Assembly: GCA_934486705.1 (NCBI GenBank)
Contig: CAKSQS010000065.1
Span: forward strand, 1-12,582
Source of the DNA: an uncultured Eubacteriales bacterium
GTDB taxonomy: Bacteria; Bacillota; Clostridia; Oscillospirales; Acutalibacteraceae
Direction: 5' to 3'
Length of the DNA stretch: 12,582 nt
The notes under the pieces were generated by a model. That model made no database searches and was not told the DNA's origin. It saw only the letters and a program-made list of their open reading frames with translations. Position numbers and translations under genes: made by a program. Numbering within the stretch: the first letter of the stretch is position 1; each line of letters begins with the position of its first letter. Positions 4,996 through 12,582 of the stretch are shown in pieces.

Positions 4996-5905
4996 TGTGC
5001 GCTCCTCCTATAATTTCGCTTAAATTATTTATGCCGTACTTTTCCATTGCACGCGGCAGGTCTTCTATAATTTTTTTGCAAGCGTAGGGGTCTATAAGGT
5101 TAGCCGCGCCCACCTCTACTGCAGCAGCGCCCGCTAACATAAACTCCAATACATCTTCTGCCGTGGATATTCCGCCCATACCTACAATAGGTATTTTTAC
5201 CGCATCATATACCTGATACACCATTCTGACCGCCACAGGCTTTACCGCAGGGCCTGATAGCCCGCCCGTTTTGTTTGCAAGCAGCGGCTTTTTGGTTTTA
5301 AGGTCTATTTTCATACCGAGCAGGGTGTTTATAAGCGATACGCCGTCCGCTCCCGCAGCCTCGCACGCCTTTGCAATTTCGGTAATATCCGTTACATTCG
5401 GAGAAAGCTTAATAATTATCGGTTTATCCGTAACCGCCCTTACCGCCTTTGCAACCGCCGCCGCATTTTCCGCACTTGTGCCAAAAGCAAGCCCGCCGCC
5501 GTGAACGTTGGGGCAGGAAATATTGATTTCAAACCAGCCGATAGTGTCGTCAACTGTCAGGATTTCAACAGCCGATACATAATCTTCTGCCGAAAAACCG
5601 CTTACATTTGCCATAACCGGCTTTTTATAAACCGATTTAAGTGTTTTAAGCTCGTGGTTTAAAACCTTTTCCGCTCCCGGATTTTGCAGCCCTACCGCGT
5701 TTAAAAGCCCTGAGGGACACTCGGCAATTCTGGGCGTGGGGTTGCCGAAACGCGGCTCTTTGGTAGTGCCCTTAAGGGAAATTGAACCCAAAATATTTAT
5801 ATCGTAAAACCGTGTAAATTCATAACCAAAGCCGAAAGTGCCGCTTGCGGGAATTACGGGGTTTGTGAGTTCTGTACCGCACAGGTTAACAGATGTGTTT
5901 ACCAT
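4988..5905 (-). CDS. pyrD: Dihydroorotate dehydrogenase class 1B, catalytic subunit PyrD
   Basis: 305 residues in an FMN-binding TIM barrel. It oxidises dihydroorotate to orotate; electrons pass to PyrK and NAD+. The catalytic-base cysteine is C131 in NISCPNVHGGG, which together with an adjacent pyrK marks class 1B. FMN and substrate contacts include SLKGTT (K45), IIIKLSPN (K166) and the C-terminal GMGGISTAED. The start is ATG 5903-5905, preceded by AAGGGAGG at 7 bases; a TTG-initiated frame reaching 5944 overlaps pyrK and has no site. The ATG overlaps the pyrK stop by 7 bases. Confidence 0.97.
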   Translation of the reverse strand: MVNTSVNLCGTELTNPVIPASGTFGFGYEFTRFYDINILGSISLKGTTKEPRFGNPTPRIAECPSGLLNAVGLQNPGAEKVLNHELKTLKSVYKKPVMANVSGFSAEDYVSAVEILTVDDTIGWFEINISCPNVHGGGLAFGTSAENAAAVAKAVRAVTDKPIIIKLSPNVTDITEIAKACEAAGADGVSLINTLLGMKIDLKTKKPLLANKTGGLSGPAVKPVAVRMVYQVYDAVKIPIVGMGGISTAEDVLEFMLAGAAAVEVGAANLIDPYACKKIIEDLPRAMEKYGINNLSEIIGGAHNG

Positions 5906-6630
5906 TCTATTTCCTCCCTTAAAAACACAGGGCCTTCTGTGCAAACGCGTTTAGGACCTTTTTTTGTTTTGCAGGTGCAGCCCATACAAGCGCCCGTGCC
6001 GCAGCCCATACGCTCTTCAAAGCTGAACTGACCGCTTGTTTTCGCGGCGGCGTTTACCGCCTTTAGCATGGGTTTCGGTCCGCAGGTGTAAAAATAGCTG
6101 TAATCGGCGTATTCCATTGCGGCGTTTACAAAGCCTTTAAGCCCGTAAGAGCCATCCGTCGTGGTAACGGCAACGTTAGCGCCGAGCTTTCTGAACTCGT
6201 CCTCCAAAAATATTTCCGATTTTGTGTTAAAGCCTAAAATAACGCTTACGGTCTTATTTTCGGCAATCAGCTTTTTGCAAAGCCCGAAAAGGGGCGGAAC
6301 GCCCACGCCGCCGCCTATAAGCAGGGGTTTATCGCCCGAAAGCGAGGTATCGTACCCGTTGCCGAGGGAAATTAGAAGGTCTAATTTTTCACCGTTTTTT
6401 ACCTGACTTAAAGCGCTTGTTCCGTCCCCTACTACCTTGTAAATAATCGTAAGGCTTTTATCGTCCCAATCGCATATGGAAATAGGGCGGCGCAGGTAAA
6501 ATTCGGGTATTTTAATATTAACAAACTGCCCGGGTGCGGTAATCGGCGAGGTATCGCCCGCAAGCGTCATTTTAAAAACCGAGGGGGCAATTTGCTTATT
6601 TTCCGTAACTTCGTAAAAATCCTGTTTCAT
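5899..6630 (-). CDS. pyrK: Dihydroorotate dehydrogenase electron-transfer subunit PyrK
   Basis: 243 residues. This FAD and [2Fe-2S] subunit links PyrD to NAD+. The FAD-binding motif YLRRPISI is at about 45-52, the NAD-domain GGGVGVPPLFGL at about 106-117, CGPKPML at 183-189, and the cluster cysteines are C210, C215, C218 and C230 in CGTGACMGC...C. I use ATG 6628-6630, which has AAAGGA six bases upstream; a TTG at 6643-6645 overlapping the carB stop is in frame but lacks a good site. Ends overlapping pyrD. Confidence 0.95.
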   Translation of the reverse strand: MKQDFYEVTENKQIAPSVFKMTLAGDTSPITAPGQFVNIKIPEFYLRRPISICDWDDKSLTIIYKVVGDGTSALSQVKNGEKLDLLISLGNGYDTSLSGDKPLLIGGGVGVPPLFGLCKKLIAENKTVSVILGFNTKSEIFLEDEFRKLGANVAVTTTDGSYGLKGFVNAAMEYADYSYFYTCGPKPMLKAVNAAAKTSGQFSFEERMGCGTGACMGCTCKTKKGPKRVCTEGPVFLREEIEW

Positions 6631-6641
6631 AGCGTTTCCTT

Positions 6642-9600
6642 TCAAGCGTCTATTGTGGATATTCCGAGGGTAGTCTCTTCAAGCACGTCAAGAAGTACCT
6701 TAACGGTATCTAATGACGTAAACATTGTAACGTTATTTTCAACCGCACAGCGGCGGATTTCGTACCCGTCCGACAGCACTCCCGAAGAATTCATATCCCG
6801 CGTGTTTATAACGTAGGTAACATACCCCTGCCTTATCGCGTCGGTTATCTCTTTACTTCCGTCACTAAGTTTCCCCACCGCGTGGGTGCGTATTCCGTTT
6901 TGCTTTAAAAATTCTGCCGTGCCTGCGGTCGCCTGAATATTAAAGCCCATATTGTAAAAGCGGCGTATAAGCGGCAGCGCCTCCGCCTTGTCCTTATCGG
7001 CAATGGTGGCAAGCACCGTACCGTAGTTCATAACGTTCATTCCGCTGGCTTTAAGCGCCTTATAAAGCGCGCGGGTAAGCTTATCGTCGTAGCCTATCGC
7101 TTCGCCCGTGGATTTCATTTCGGGCGACAGGTAGGCGTCAAGCCCTCTAAGCTTAGAAAATGAAAACGCGGGGGCTTTTACATACCAGCGTTTTTTATCA
7201 CCCGGGTAAATTTTATCAAAGCCCTGCTCTTTAAGACTTTTACCTAAAATTACAAGCGTAGCAATGTCGGCAAGGCTGAAACCCGTAGCCTTTGAAAGGA
7301 ACGGAACGGTTCTTGAAGAACGCGGGTTTACTTCTATTATAAACACATTATCGTTTTTATCAACAATAAACTGAATGTTGTAAAGCCCTATTATACCGAT
7401 ACCGAGCCCCAAGCGTTTTGTATAATCAAGTATTGTCGCGCGGACTTTCTCGCTTATGCTGAATGTGGGGTACACGCTTATTGAGTCGCCGCTGTGTATG
7501 CCCGTGCGCTCCACAAGCTCCATTATTCCCGGCACGAATACGTCCCTGCCGTCGCAAATTGCGTCCACCTCAAGCTCCTTGCCCGAAATGTATTTATCAA
7601 CCAGCACAGGCTTGTCTTCGTCAATTTCAACCGCGGTGCGCAGGTATCGGCGCAGCTGCTCCTCGTCCGCCACAATCTGCATTGCCCTGCCGCCTAAGAC
7701 GAACGAGGGGCGCACAAGCACGGGGTAGCCGATTTCGGCGGCGGCTTTTACGCCGTCCTTAATTTTGGTTACCGCCTTGCCCTGCGGCTGCGGGATATTA
7801 AGCTCCTTTAGCACCTTTTCAAACAAATCGCGGTTTTCGGCGCGGTCTATCGCCTCGCAGTCCGTGCCGATAATCTTAACCCCACGGTTTTTAAGGCTTT
7901 CGGCAAGGTTTATGGCGGTCTGCCCACCGAGGGACGCTATAACGCCCCAAGGCTTTTCAAGGTGTATAATATTCATAACGTCCTCGGTGCAAAGCGGCTC
8001 AAAATAGAGCTTATCCGAGCAGGTGTAATCGGTCGAGACGGTTTCGGGGTTGTTGTTTATAATTATCGCTTCATACCCCGATTTTTTAATTGTGGTTACC
8101 GCGTGCACGGTGGAGTAATCAAACTCGACCCCCTGCCCTATTCTTATAGGGCCTGAGCCTAAAACTATTATCTTCTTTTTATCCGATACCACCGATTCGT
8201 TTTCGTCCTCATAGGTCGAGTAAAAATAAGGTATATAGCTTTCAAATTCCGAGGCGCAGGTGTCAATCATTTTATAAACGGGGAACATTCCGTGCTTTTC
8301 CCTTATTTTATAAATTTCCTTGCCCGTCATACCCCAAAGCTTACCTATAAATTCATCGGAAAATCCGAGCTTTTTAGCGGTATACAGCGTGTCGGTGTCG
8401 CCTATATGTTCTTTCAGCTTATTTTCGGTTTTAACTATATTCTTTATCTTTTCAAGGAAAAGCATATCAATTTTTGTGGCGTTGCATATCATACCTATAT
8501 CGGTCTTTCGACGCAAAAGCTCGGCTATTGCATAAATGCGGTCGTCAGTGCCGTCCTTTATATAGCTTAACATTTCGTCATCCGAAAAAGCTTCAAACTT
8601 TTTCATATAAAGGTGATTTACGCCTATTTCAAGCGACCTTGCGGCTTTAAGCAAACTTTCTTCAATCGTTCTGCCCACGCTCATTACCTCGCCCGTGGCT
8701 TTCATTTGGGTTGAAAGCTTGTTGTTAGCCGATGAGAATTTATCAAACGGGAAACGCGGCATTTTGGTAACGACATAATCGAGCGCAGGCTCAAATGAGG
8801 CGGGGGTGTTCGCTATCATAATTTCATCAAGCCGCATACCTACCGATATTTTGGCGGAAACGCGGGCAATCGGGTAGCCGCTCGCCTTGCTTGCAAGTGC
8901 GGAGGAGCGCGAAACGCGGGGGTTTACCTCAATAAGATAGTAGTTAAAGGAAAGCGGGTCAAGCGCAAACTGCACGTTGCAGCCGCCTTCGATTTTTAGG
9001 GCGCGTATAATTTTAAGGGCGCTGTCGCGCAGCATATGGTACTCTTTATTTGTAAGGGTCTGCGAGGGGCAAACTACAATTGAGTCGCCCGTGTGAATGC
9101 CCACGGGGTCAACATTTTCCATATTGCAAATGGTAATTGCGGTGTCGTTATTATCGCGCATTACCTCGTATTCGATTTCCTTATAACCCTTTATGCTTTT
9201 TTCCACCAAAACCTGGTGAACGGGTGAAAGTTCTAAAGCGCCCCTTAATATTTCGGCGCATTCTTCCTCGTTATCGGCAAAGCCGCCGCCCGTGCCGCCC
9301 AAGGTAAAAGCGGGGCGCAAAACCACGGGGTAGCCTATTTCTTCGGCGGCTTCAAGACCGTCTTCAAGGCTTTCGGCTATTACCGATTGCAAAACAGGCT
9401 CACCTATTTCTTCGCAAAGCTCTTTAAAAAGCTCCCTGTCCTCAGCGCGCTCAATGCTGCGGCTTGAAGTACCCAAAAGCTCTGCGCCGCACTCGCGCAA
9501 AACGCCCTTTTTCTCAAGCAGCATAGCAAGGTTGAGCCCCGTTTGCCCGCCTATGCCGGGCAGTACCGCGTCGGGGCGCTCATAGCGTATTACCTTTGCC

Positions 9601-9821
9601 AAGTATTCAAGTGTCAAAGGCTCCATATACACCTTGTCCGCAATAGATGTATCGGTCATAATTGTGGCGGGGTTTGAGTTGCAGAGGACTACCTCGTACC
9701 CCTCTTCTTTAAGCGCCAAGCACGCCTGCGTGCCCGCATAGTCAAACTCCGCCGCCTGACCTATTACAATAGGGCCTGAGCCAATGACTAATATCTTTTT
9801 AATATCGGTTCTTTTAGGCAT
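6642..9821 (-). CDS. carB: Carbamoyl phosphate synthetase large subunit CarB
   Basis: 1059 residues, the usual size. It uses ammonia from CarA, bicarbonate and two ATP to make carbamoyl phosphate, shared by pyrimidine and arginine synthesis. The two homologous synthetase halves start at VIGSGPIVIGQAAEFDYAG (about 12-30) and VLGSGPIRIGQGVEFDYS (about 553-570), each followed by a GGQT motif (91-94, 632-635) and an ATP-grasp domain with EVNPR. The oligomerisation region lies between about 400 and 545, and the MGS-like allosteric domain occupies roughly 928-1059. The ATG at 9819-9821 overlaps the carA end by 8 bases, with GGAGG nine bases upstream. Being inside the pyr operon it is the pyrimidine-regulated enzyme; whether an arginine-specific copy exists cannot be told here. 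Confidence 0.98.
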   Translation of the reverse strand: MPKRTDIKKILVIGSGPIVIGQAAEFDYAGTQACLALKEEGYEVVLCNSNPATIMTDTSIADKVYMEPLTLEYLAKVIRYERPDAVLPGIGGQTGLNLAMLLEKKGVLRECGAELLGTSSRSIERAEDRELFKELCEEIGEPVLQSVIAESLEDGLEAAEEIGYPVVLRPAFTLGGTGGGFADNEEECAEILRGALELSPVHQVLVEKSIKGYKEIEYEVMRDNNDTAITICNMENVDPVGIHTGDSIVVCPSQTLTNKEYHMLRDSALKIIRALKIEGGCNVQFALDPLSFNYYLIEVNPRVSRSSALASKASGYPIARVSAKISVGMRLDEIMIANTPASFEPALDYVVTKMPRFPFDKFSSANNKLSTQMKATGEVMSVGRTIEESLLKAARSLEIGVNHLYMKKFEAFSDDEMLSYIKDGTDDRIYAIAELLRRKTDIGMICNATKIDMLFLEKIKNIVKTENKLKEHIGDTDTLYTAKKLGFSDEFIGKLWGMTGKEIYKIREKHGMFPVYKMIDTCASEFESYIPYFYSTYEDENESVVSDKKKIIVLGSGPIRIGQGVEFDYSTVHAVTTIKKSGYEAIIINNNPETVSTDYTCSDKLYFEPLCTEDVMNIIHLEKPWGVIASLGGQTAINLAESLKNRGVKIIGTDCEAIDRAENRDLFEKVLKELNIPQPQGKAVTKIKDGVKAAAEIGYPVLVRPSFVLGGRAMQIVADEEQLRRYLRTAVEIDEDKPVLVDKYISGKELEVDAICDGRDVFVPGIMELVERTGIHSGDSISVYPTFSISEKVRATILDYTKRLGLGIGIIGLYNIQFIVDKNDNVFIIEVNPRSSRTVPFLSKATGFSLADIATLVILGKSLKEQGFDKIYPGDKKRWYVKAPAFSFSKLRGLDAYLSPEMKSTGEAIGYDDKLTRALYKALKASGMNVMNYGTVLATIADKDKAEALPLIRRFYNMGFNIQATAGTAEFLKQNGIRTHAVGKLSDGSKEITDAIRQGYVTYVINTRDMNSSGVLSDGYEIRRCAVENNVTMFTSLDTVKVLLDVLEETTLGISTIDA

Positions 9822-10902
9822 TTTTGTTTTCCTCCATAAGAGAAGTAAATTTATCGAATAAATAGGCGCTGTCCTGCGGGCCGGGCGCGCTTTCGGGGTG
9901 GTACTGCACGCTGAACATTTTTGATTTTTCGTCGCTTACGCCCTCTAACGTGTTATCAAGCAGGTTTATGTGCGTAACTTTAAGCCCCGTGTTTTCAAGG
10001 CTCTTTTCGTTTACGGCGTAGCTGTGGTTTTGCGAGGTTATTTCAATTTTTCCCGTTTCAAGGTTTTTAACGGGGTGGTTTCCGCCGCGGTGACCGAATT
10101 TTAATTTATAGGTTTCAGCCCCGCAGGCAAGGCATATCATCTGATGCCCCAAGCATATGCCGAATATCGGGTATTTGCCCCTTAATTTCTTTACCAAATC
10201 GATTACGGGTATAACGTCTTCGGGGTCTCCCGGTCCGTTTGAGAGGAAAATGCCGTCGGGTTTCATCCTTTCAACCTCTGCGGCGGAAGTGTTATAGGGC
10301 ATTACCGTCACATTGCAGCCGCGCGCGTTTAACGAGCGGATAATGTTGAGTTTTATGCCGCAGTCAATCGCCACAACGTTGTATTTCGCGTTAGCCGTTC
10401 TTGAATAGCGGCGCTTTTTGCAGCTGACATGCGCCACCGCGTCGTGCGGAACGGGGGTGTTCTTGATTTTTTCAATTGCCGCATCTGTCGGCGTATCGGC
10501 GTTTGTTATAATTCCGCAGCGAGAGCCTAAATCGCGTATACTGCGGGTAAGCTGTCTTGTATCTATACCCGCAAGCCCCGGTATTTTATATTCCTCCATT
10601 ACTTCCGAAAGGGTTTTGGTATAGCGGAAGTTAGAGGGCAGATCGTTATACTCCCTAACTATCAGCCCGCCTATTGTGGGGTTTTTGGTTTCGTAGTCTT
10701 CATCGGCTGTGCCGTAGTTGCCTATAAGCGGGTAGGTCATAACCACCGCCTGATAGGTGTAGGAAGGGTCGGATATTATTTCCTGATACCCCACCATAGA
10801 GGTATTGAAAACTATTTCGCACACCGCGTCGCCCGTGTAGCCGAAGCCCGTGCCGTAATACTCCGCACCGTCCTCAAGCACTAATTTTCTGTTATATTCC
10901 AT
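9814..10902 (-). CDS. carA: Carbamoyl phosphate synthetase small subunit CarA
   Basis: 362 residues. This glutamine amidotransferase subunit releases ammonia for CarB. The N-terminal CarA-specific domain (LVLEDGAEYYGTGFG, FNTSMVGYQEIISDPSY) covers about 1-150. The class I glutaminase domain follows with the nucleophile C250 in FGICLGHQM and the partners H335 and E337 in QYHPES; SNGPGDP at 221-227 is also conserved. The ATG at 10900-10902 lies 22 bases inside the end of pyrC, the longest overlap in the operon, with GGAGG nine bases upstream. Confidence 0.98.
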   Translation of the reverse strand: MEYNRKLVLEDGAEYYGTGFGYTGDAVCEIVFNTSMVGYQEIISDPSYTYQAVVMTYPLIGNYGTADEDYETKNPTIGGLIVREYNDLPSNFRYTKTLSEVMEEYKIPGLAGIDTRQLTRSIRDLGSRCGIITNADTPTDAAIEKIKNTPVPHDAVAHVSCKKRRYSRTANAKYNVVAIDCGIKLNIIRSLNARGCNVTVMPYNTSAAEVERMKPDGIFLSNGPGDPEDVIPVIDLVKKLRGKYPIFGICLGHQMICLACGAETYKLKFGHRGGNHPVKNLETGKIEITSQNHSYAVNEKSLENTGLKVTHINLLDNTLEGVSDEKSKMFSVQYHPESAPGPQDSAYLFDKFTSLMEENKNA

Positions 10903-12092
10903 ACTGCTTTACCTCCGCATACTGTAAGTAAGTTTTTGCCTGATACCGTAAGCCCGTCAAACGGCGTGCTTTTGCCCTTGCTTTTAAATTCGCGCGGGTC
11001 AATTTTATATTCGCTTTGCAAATCGTAAACGCATATATCGCCCGTAAAGGGCAATCCGAACCGATTTCGCGGGTTTATCGCCATCAGCTCAATAAGCCTT
11101 TCAAGCGTTATAATTCCCGTTTTTACAAGATAGGTGTAAAGCGCGGGAAATGCGGTTTCAAGCCCCACAACGCCCATAAGACTATCTTTAAGTCCCCGCG
11201 ATTTTTCTTCACTGCCGTGCGGCGCGTGGTCGGTGGCTATCATATCTATTGTGCCGTCCCGCAAGCCTTGTATTAATGCCTGTCTGTCCTCTTCGCTGCG
11301 TATCGGCGGGTTCATTTTAAAGCTGCCGCTTTCCTTTAGATCCATATCGTTAAATATTAAATAGTGCGGCGCGGTCTCGCACGTTACATCCACGCCGTCC
11401 GCCTTGGCTTTTCGTATCAGCTCCACGCTTTCCTTGCAGGATATATGGCACACGTGGTATTTGCAGCCCGTTTCCTTTGCAAGCCTTAAATCCCTTTCAA
11501 TGGGTTTCCACTCGCTTTCAGAGCATATGCCCTTGTGCCCGTGCAGGTGGGCGTATTCGCCTTTATGAATATATCCGCCGCAAAGCAGCGAGTTATCCTC
11601 GCAGTGAGCGGCTATAATTTTTCCGAGCGCTTTCGCTTTAAGCATAGCCGCGCGCATCATATCTTGACTTTGCACGCCCCTGCCGTCGTCCGAAAAAGCT
11701 ACGCAATATGGGGCAAGGGCTGTCATATTGGTAAGCGTTTCGCCCTTTTCACCCACGGTTATTGCCGCATATGGGTGAATGCGCACTGCCGCGTCCTTTT
11801 CGATAATTTCTATCTGCTTTTTTATGTTTTCCACGCTGTCGGGCACGGGGTTTAGGTTCGGCATTGTGCAAACATCGGTATAGCCGCCGCGCGCTGCTGC
11901 AAGCGAGCCTGTTTTTATTGTCTCCTTATAAAAAAATCCCGGTTCTCTGAAATGCACGTGAACATCACAGAAAGCCGGAAAAATATAAACATTATTAAAA
12001 TCGGAAAGAAAGCCGACATTGCCGACCGATAATTCGTAATCCATTCTGTTGATTTTACCGTTTTTGTAAACATAAGCGTTTCTAATTATCAT
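10881..12092 (-). CDS. pyrC: Dihydroorotase PyrC, class I
   Basis: 403 residues, amidohydrolase fold. It cyclises carbamoyl-aspartate to dihydroorotate. Metal ligands: H45 and H47 in DVHVHFREPG, H163 in AHCEDN, H216 in CHIS and D288 in ATDHAPH. The bridging position appears to be an aspartate of FSDDG (135-136), as in class I enzymes that lack a carboxylated lysine. NPPIR (261-265) is the usual substrate-loop neighbourhood. The ATG at 12090-12092 has AGGAG six bases upstream, directly after the T run of the leader terminator. It is the first gene of the operon. The sequence has a shortened N-terminal barrel-closing region compared with many 420-430-residue homologues, which I consider normal variation. 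Confidence 0.95.
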   Translation of the reverse strand: MIIRNAYVYKNGKINRMDYELSVGNVGFLSDFNNVYIFPAFCDVHVHFREPGFFYKETIKTGSLAAARGGYTDVCTMPNLNPVPDSVENIKKQIEIIEKDAAVRIHPYAAITVGEKGETLTNMTALAPYCVAFSDDGRGVQSQDMMRAAMLKAKALGKIIAAHCEDNSLLCGGYIHKGEYAHLHGHKGICSESEWKPIERDLRLAKETGCKYHVCHISCKESVELIRKAKADGVDVTCETAPHYLIFNDMDLKESGSFKMNPPIRSEEDRQALIQGLRDGTIDMIATDHAPHGSEEKSRGLKDSLMGVVGLETAFPALYTYLVKTGIITLERLIELMAINPRNRFGLPFTGDICVYDLQSEYKIDPREFKSKGKSTPFDGLTVSGKNLLTVCGGKAVWNITEN

Positions 12093-12103
12093 AATCTACT
12101 CCT

Positions 12104-12130
12104 AAAAAAGCCTGCTTTTAAAAAGCAGGC
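12104..12130 (-). terminator. Attenuator terminator in the pyr leader
   Basis: On the minus strand GCCTGCTTTT and AAAAGCAGGC form a self-complementary hairpin around 12120, followed by six T (12104-12109). It ends one base before the AGGAG of pyrC, so it lies inside the operon leader and must be overcome for expression. An upstream CTGCTTT at 12143-12149 duplicates the 5' arm and could pair with the 3' arm instead. Confidence 0.85.
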
Positions 12131-12173
12131 CGTAAACACAAGAAAGCAGACTGATACACAGTCGTTTATTACA

Positions 12174-12207
12174 ATCTTGCCGGCGTCACAGCACCTTGCT
12201 TAAAGAT
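12174..12207 (-). promoter_or_regulatory. PyrR-type RNA binding loop (anti-antiterminator)
   Basis: Transcribed from the minus strand, GGUG-CUGUGA-CGCC at 12182-12195 is a 4-bp stem with a six-base loop. The loop fits the PyrR consensus CNGNGA, and the stem keeps the U-G pair in third position of the known motif ARUC-CNGNGA-GGYU. A lower stem AUCUU/AAGAU (12203-12207 with 12174-12178) and an A-rich 5' internal bulge match the known architecture. PyrR bound with UMP or UTP would stabilise this hairpin and favour the terminator at 12104-12130. The assignment is by pattern only. Confidence 0.7.
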
Positions 12208-12220
12208 CTTTGTTATATGT

Positions 12221-12249
12221 ATTCTACCACTTAAAGCAAACAAAGTCAA
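12221..12249 (-). promoter_or_regulatory. Promoter of the pyr operon
   Basis: Minus-strand -35 TTGACT (12244-12249) and -10 TAGAAT (12221-12226) with an exact 17-bp spacer. Transcription should begin near 12213-12214, giving a leader of about 120 nt that contains the PyrR-type loop and the attenuator. Confidence 0.85.
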
Positions 12250-12291
12250 CAGTAAAATTAACAAAAGTAATTTTTACAATAAAACACGCTT

Positions 12292-12582
12292 TTATTCGAC
12301 CGTCAAAACAACCTTACCTATATTTTCGCCGCGGTAAAGTATGTCCTGCGCCGCCTCGGCTTCGGTTATCGGCAAAACCTTGTATATAGTCGGTCTTACT
12401 TCGCCTGCCGATACCTTAGGCCATACATCACGCACTAAATCAGCGAGAATTTCCGCCTTTGTTTCGGGCGTTCTTGACCGCAGGGTACTGCCGACTATTC
12501 TTACGTTTCTTACATATATATTTTTAAGGTCTATTTCGGTTTTCTGCCCTGCGAGAGCCGCTATCATTATCCAGCGCGCGCC
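12292..12582 (-). CDS. Quinone oxidoreductase-like medium-chain dehydrogenase, 3' part
   Basis: The frame is open from the window edge (GARWIMIAALAG) to TAA at 12292-12294; the start lies outside. The remaining 96 residues match the C-terminus of NAD(P)H quinone oxidoreductases of the zeta-crystallin/PIG3 group within the medium-chain dehydrogenase superfamily: strand and turn GARW, then IDLKNIYVRNVRIVGSTLRS, the WPKVSAGEVRP segment, an ITEAEAAQDIL helix and the closing IGKVVLTVE. GSTLRSR is typical of that group. The cofactor site and substrate are not visible. It ends about 43 bp before the pyr promoter without a clear terminator, so some read-through into the pyr leader is possible. Confidence 0.85.
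   Translation of the reverse strand, partial: GARWIMIAALAGQKTEIDLKNIYVRNVRIVGSTLRSRTPETKAEILADLVRDVWPKVSAGEVRPTIYKVLPITEAEAAQDILYRGENIGKVVLTVE

Noticed and set aside
5906..5944. A longer PyrD beginning at a TTG at 5944
   Set aside because: The extension lies inside pyrK, has no ribosome binding site, and the ATG at 5905 has a strong GGGAGG at proper spacing.
7456..7762. Several long plus-strand open frames opposite carB
   Set aside because: They are the complement of a conserved coding region and show no start signals or recognisable domains.
12250..12291. A terminator between the dehydrogenase gene and the pyr promoter
   Set aside because: Only weak AT-rich complementarity (GTAAAA with TTTTAC) is present, with no GC-rich stem or T run.

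Overview
The window looks like a low-to-mid GC member of the Bacillota, most likely a Clostridia-type gut or anaerobe lineage. The supporting signs are strong AGGAGG-type ribosome binding sites, a class 1B dihydroorotate dehydrogenase pair (PyrD plus iron-sulfur PyrK), a PyrR-type attenuator leader, and Clostridia-like accessory fragments (IS200-type tnpA, Phd/YefM antitoxin, DUF4143 ATPase). No rRNA or other taxonomic marker is present, so species cannot be named.

Positions 2023-12249 hold a complete de novo UMP operon on the minus strand, in transcription order pyrC, carA, carB, pyrK, pyrD, pyrF, pyrE, pyrB, pyrI. CarAB makes carbamoyl phosphate, PyrBI joins it to aspartate, PyrC closes the ring, PyrDK oxidises dihydroorotate with NAD+, PyrE adds ribose phosphate and PyrF decarboxylates to UMP. 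Most genes overlap or nearly touch. The operon has a clear sigma-70-type promoter, then a leader with a hairpin matching the PyrR recognition loop (hexaloop CUGUGA) and an intrinsic terminator just before the pyrC ribosome binding site. This predicts uridine-nucleotide feedback by PyrR attenuation; pyrR itself is not in the window.

The one break in the operon is 3381-3653, a 273-bp non-coding element with 23-bp terminal inverted repeats and TA direct repeats, i.e. a MITE. It sits in the 3' end of pyrE. Removing it with one TA copy restores a PyrE reading frame whose stop overlaps the pyrB start as ATGA, so the insertion gave PyrE a new 15-residue tail and separated pyrB from pyrE.

Downstream of the operon, 1781-1855 is a tRNA-Gln(UUG) with its own promoter and terminator. 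Left of its 3' end (1-1750) lies an accessory graveyard: an IS200/IS605 tnpA remnant, a ribbon-helix-helix gene fragment, a Phd/YefM antitoxin with a chimeric tail and no toxin, a frameshifted 3' fragment of an AAA/DUF4143 ATPase, a small helix-turn-helix gene, and the first 11 codons of a leftward gene (possibly Fic family). That last gene has a promoter covered by an unusual array of five copies of the octamer TTCCCTTA/TAAGGGAA.

At the right edge (12292-12582) is the 3' part of a quinone oxidoreductase-like medium-chain dehydrogenase gene, reading in the same direction as the pyr operon and ending about 43 bp before its promoter.
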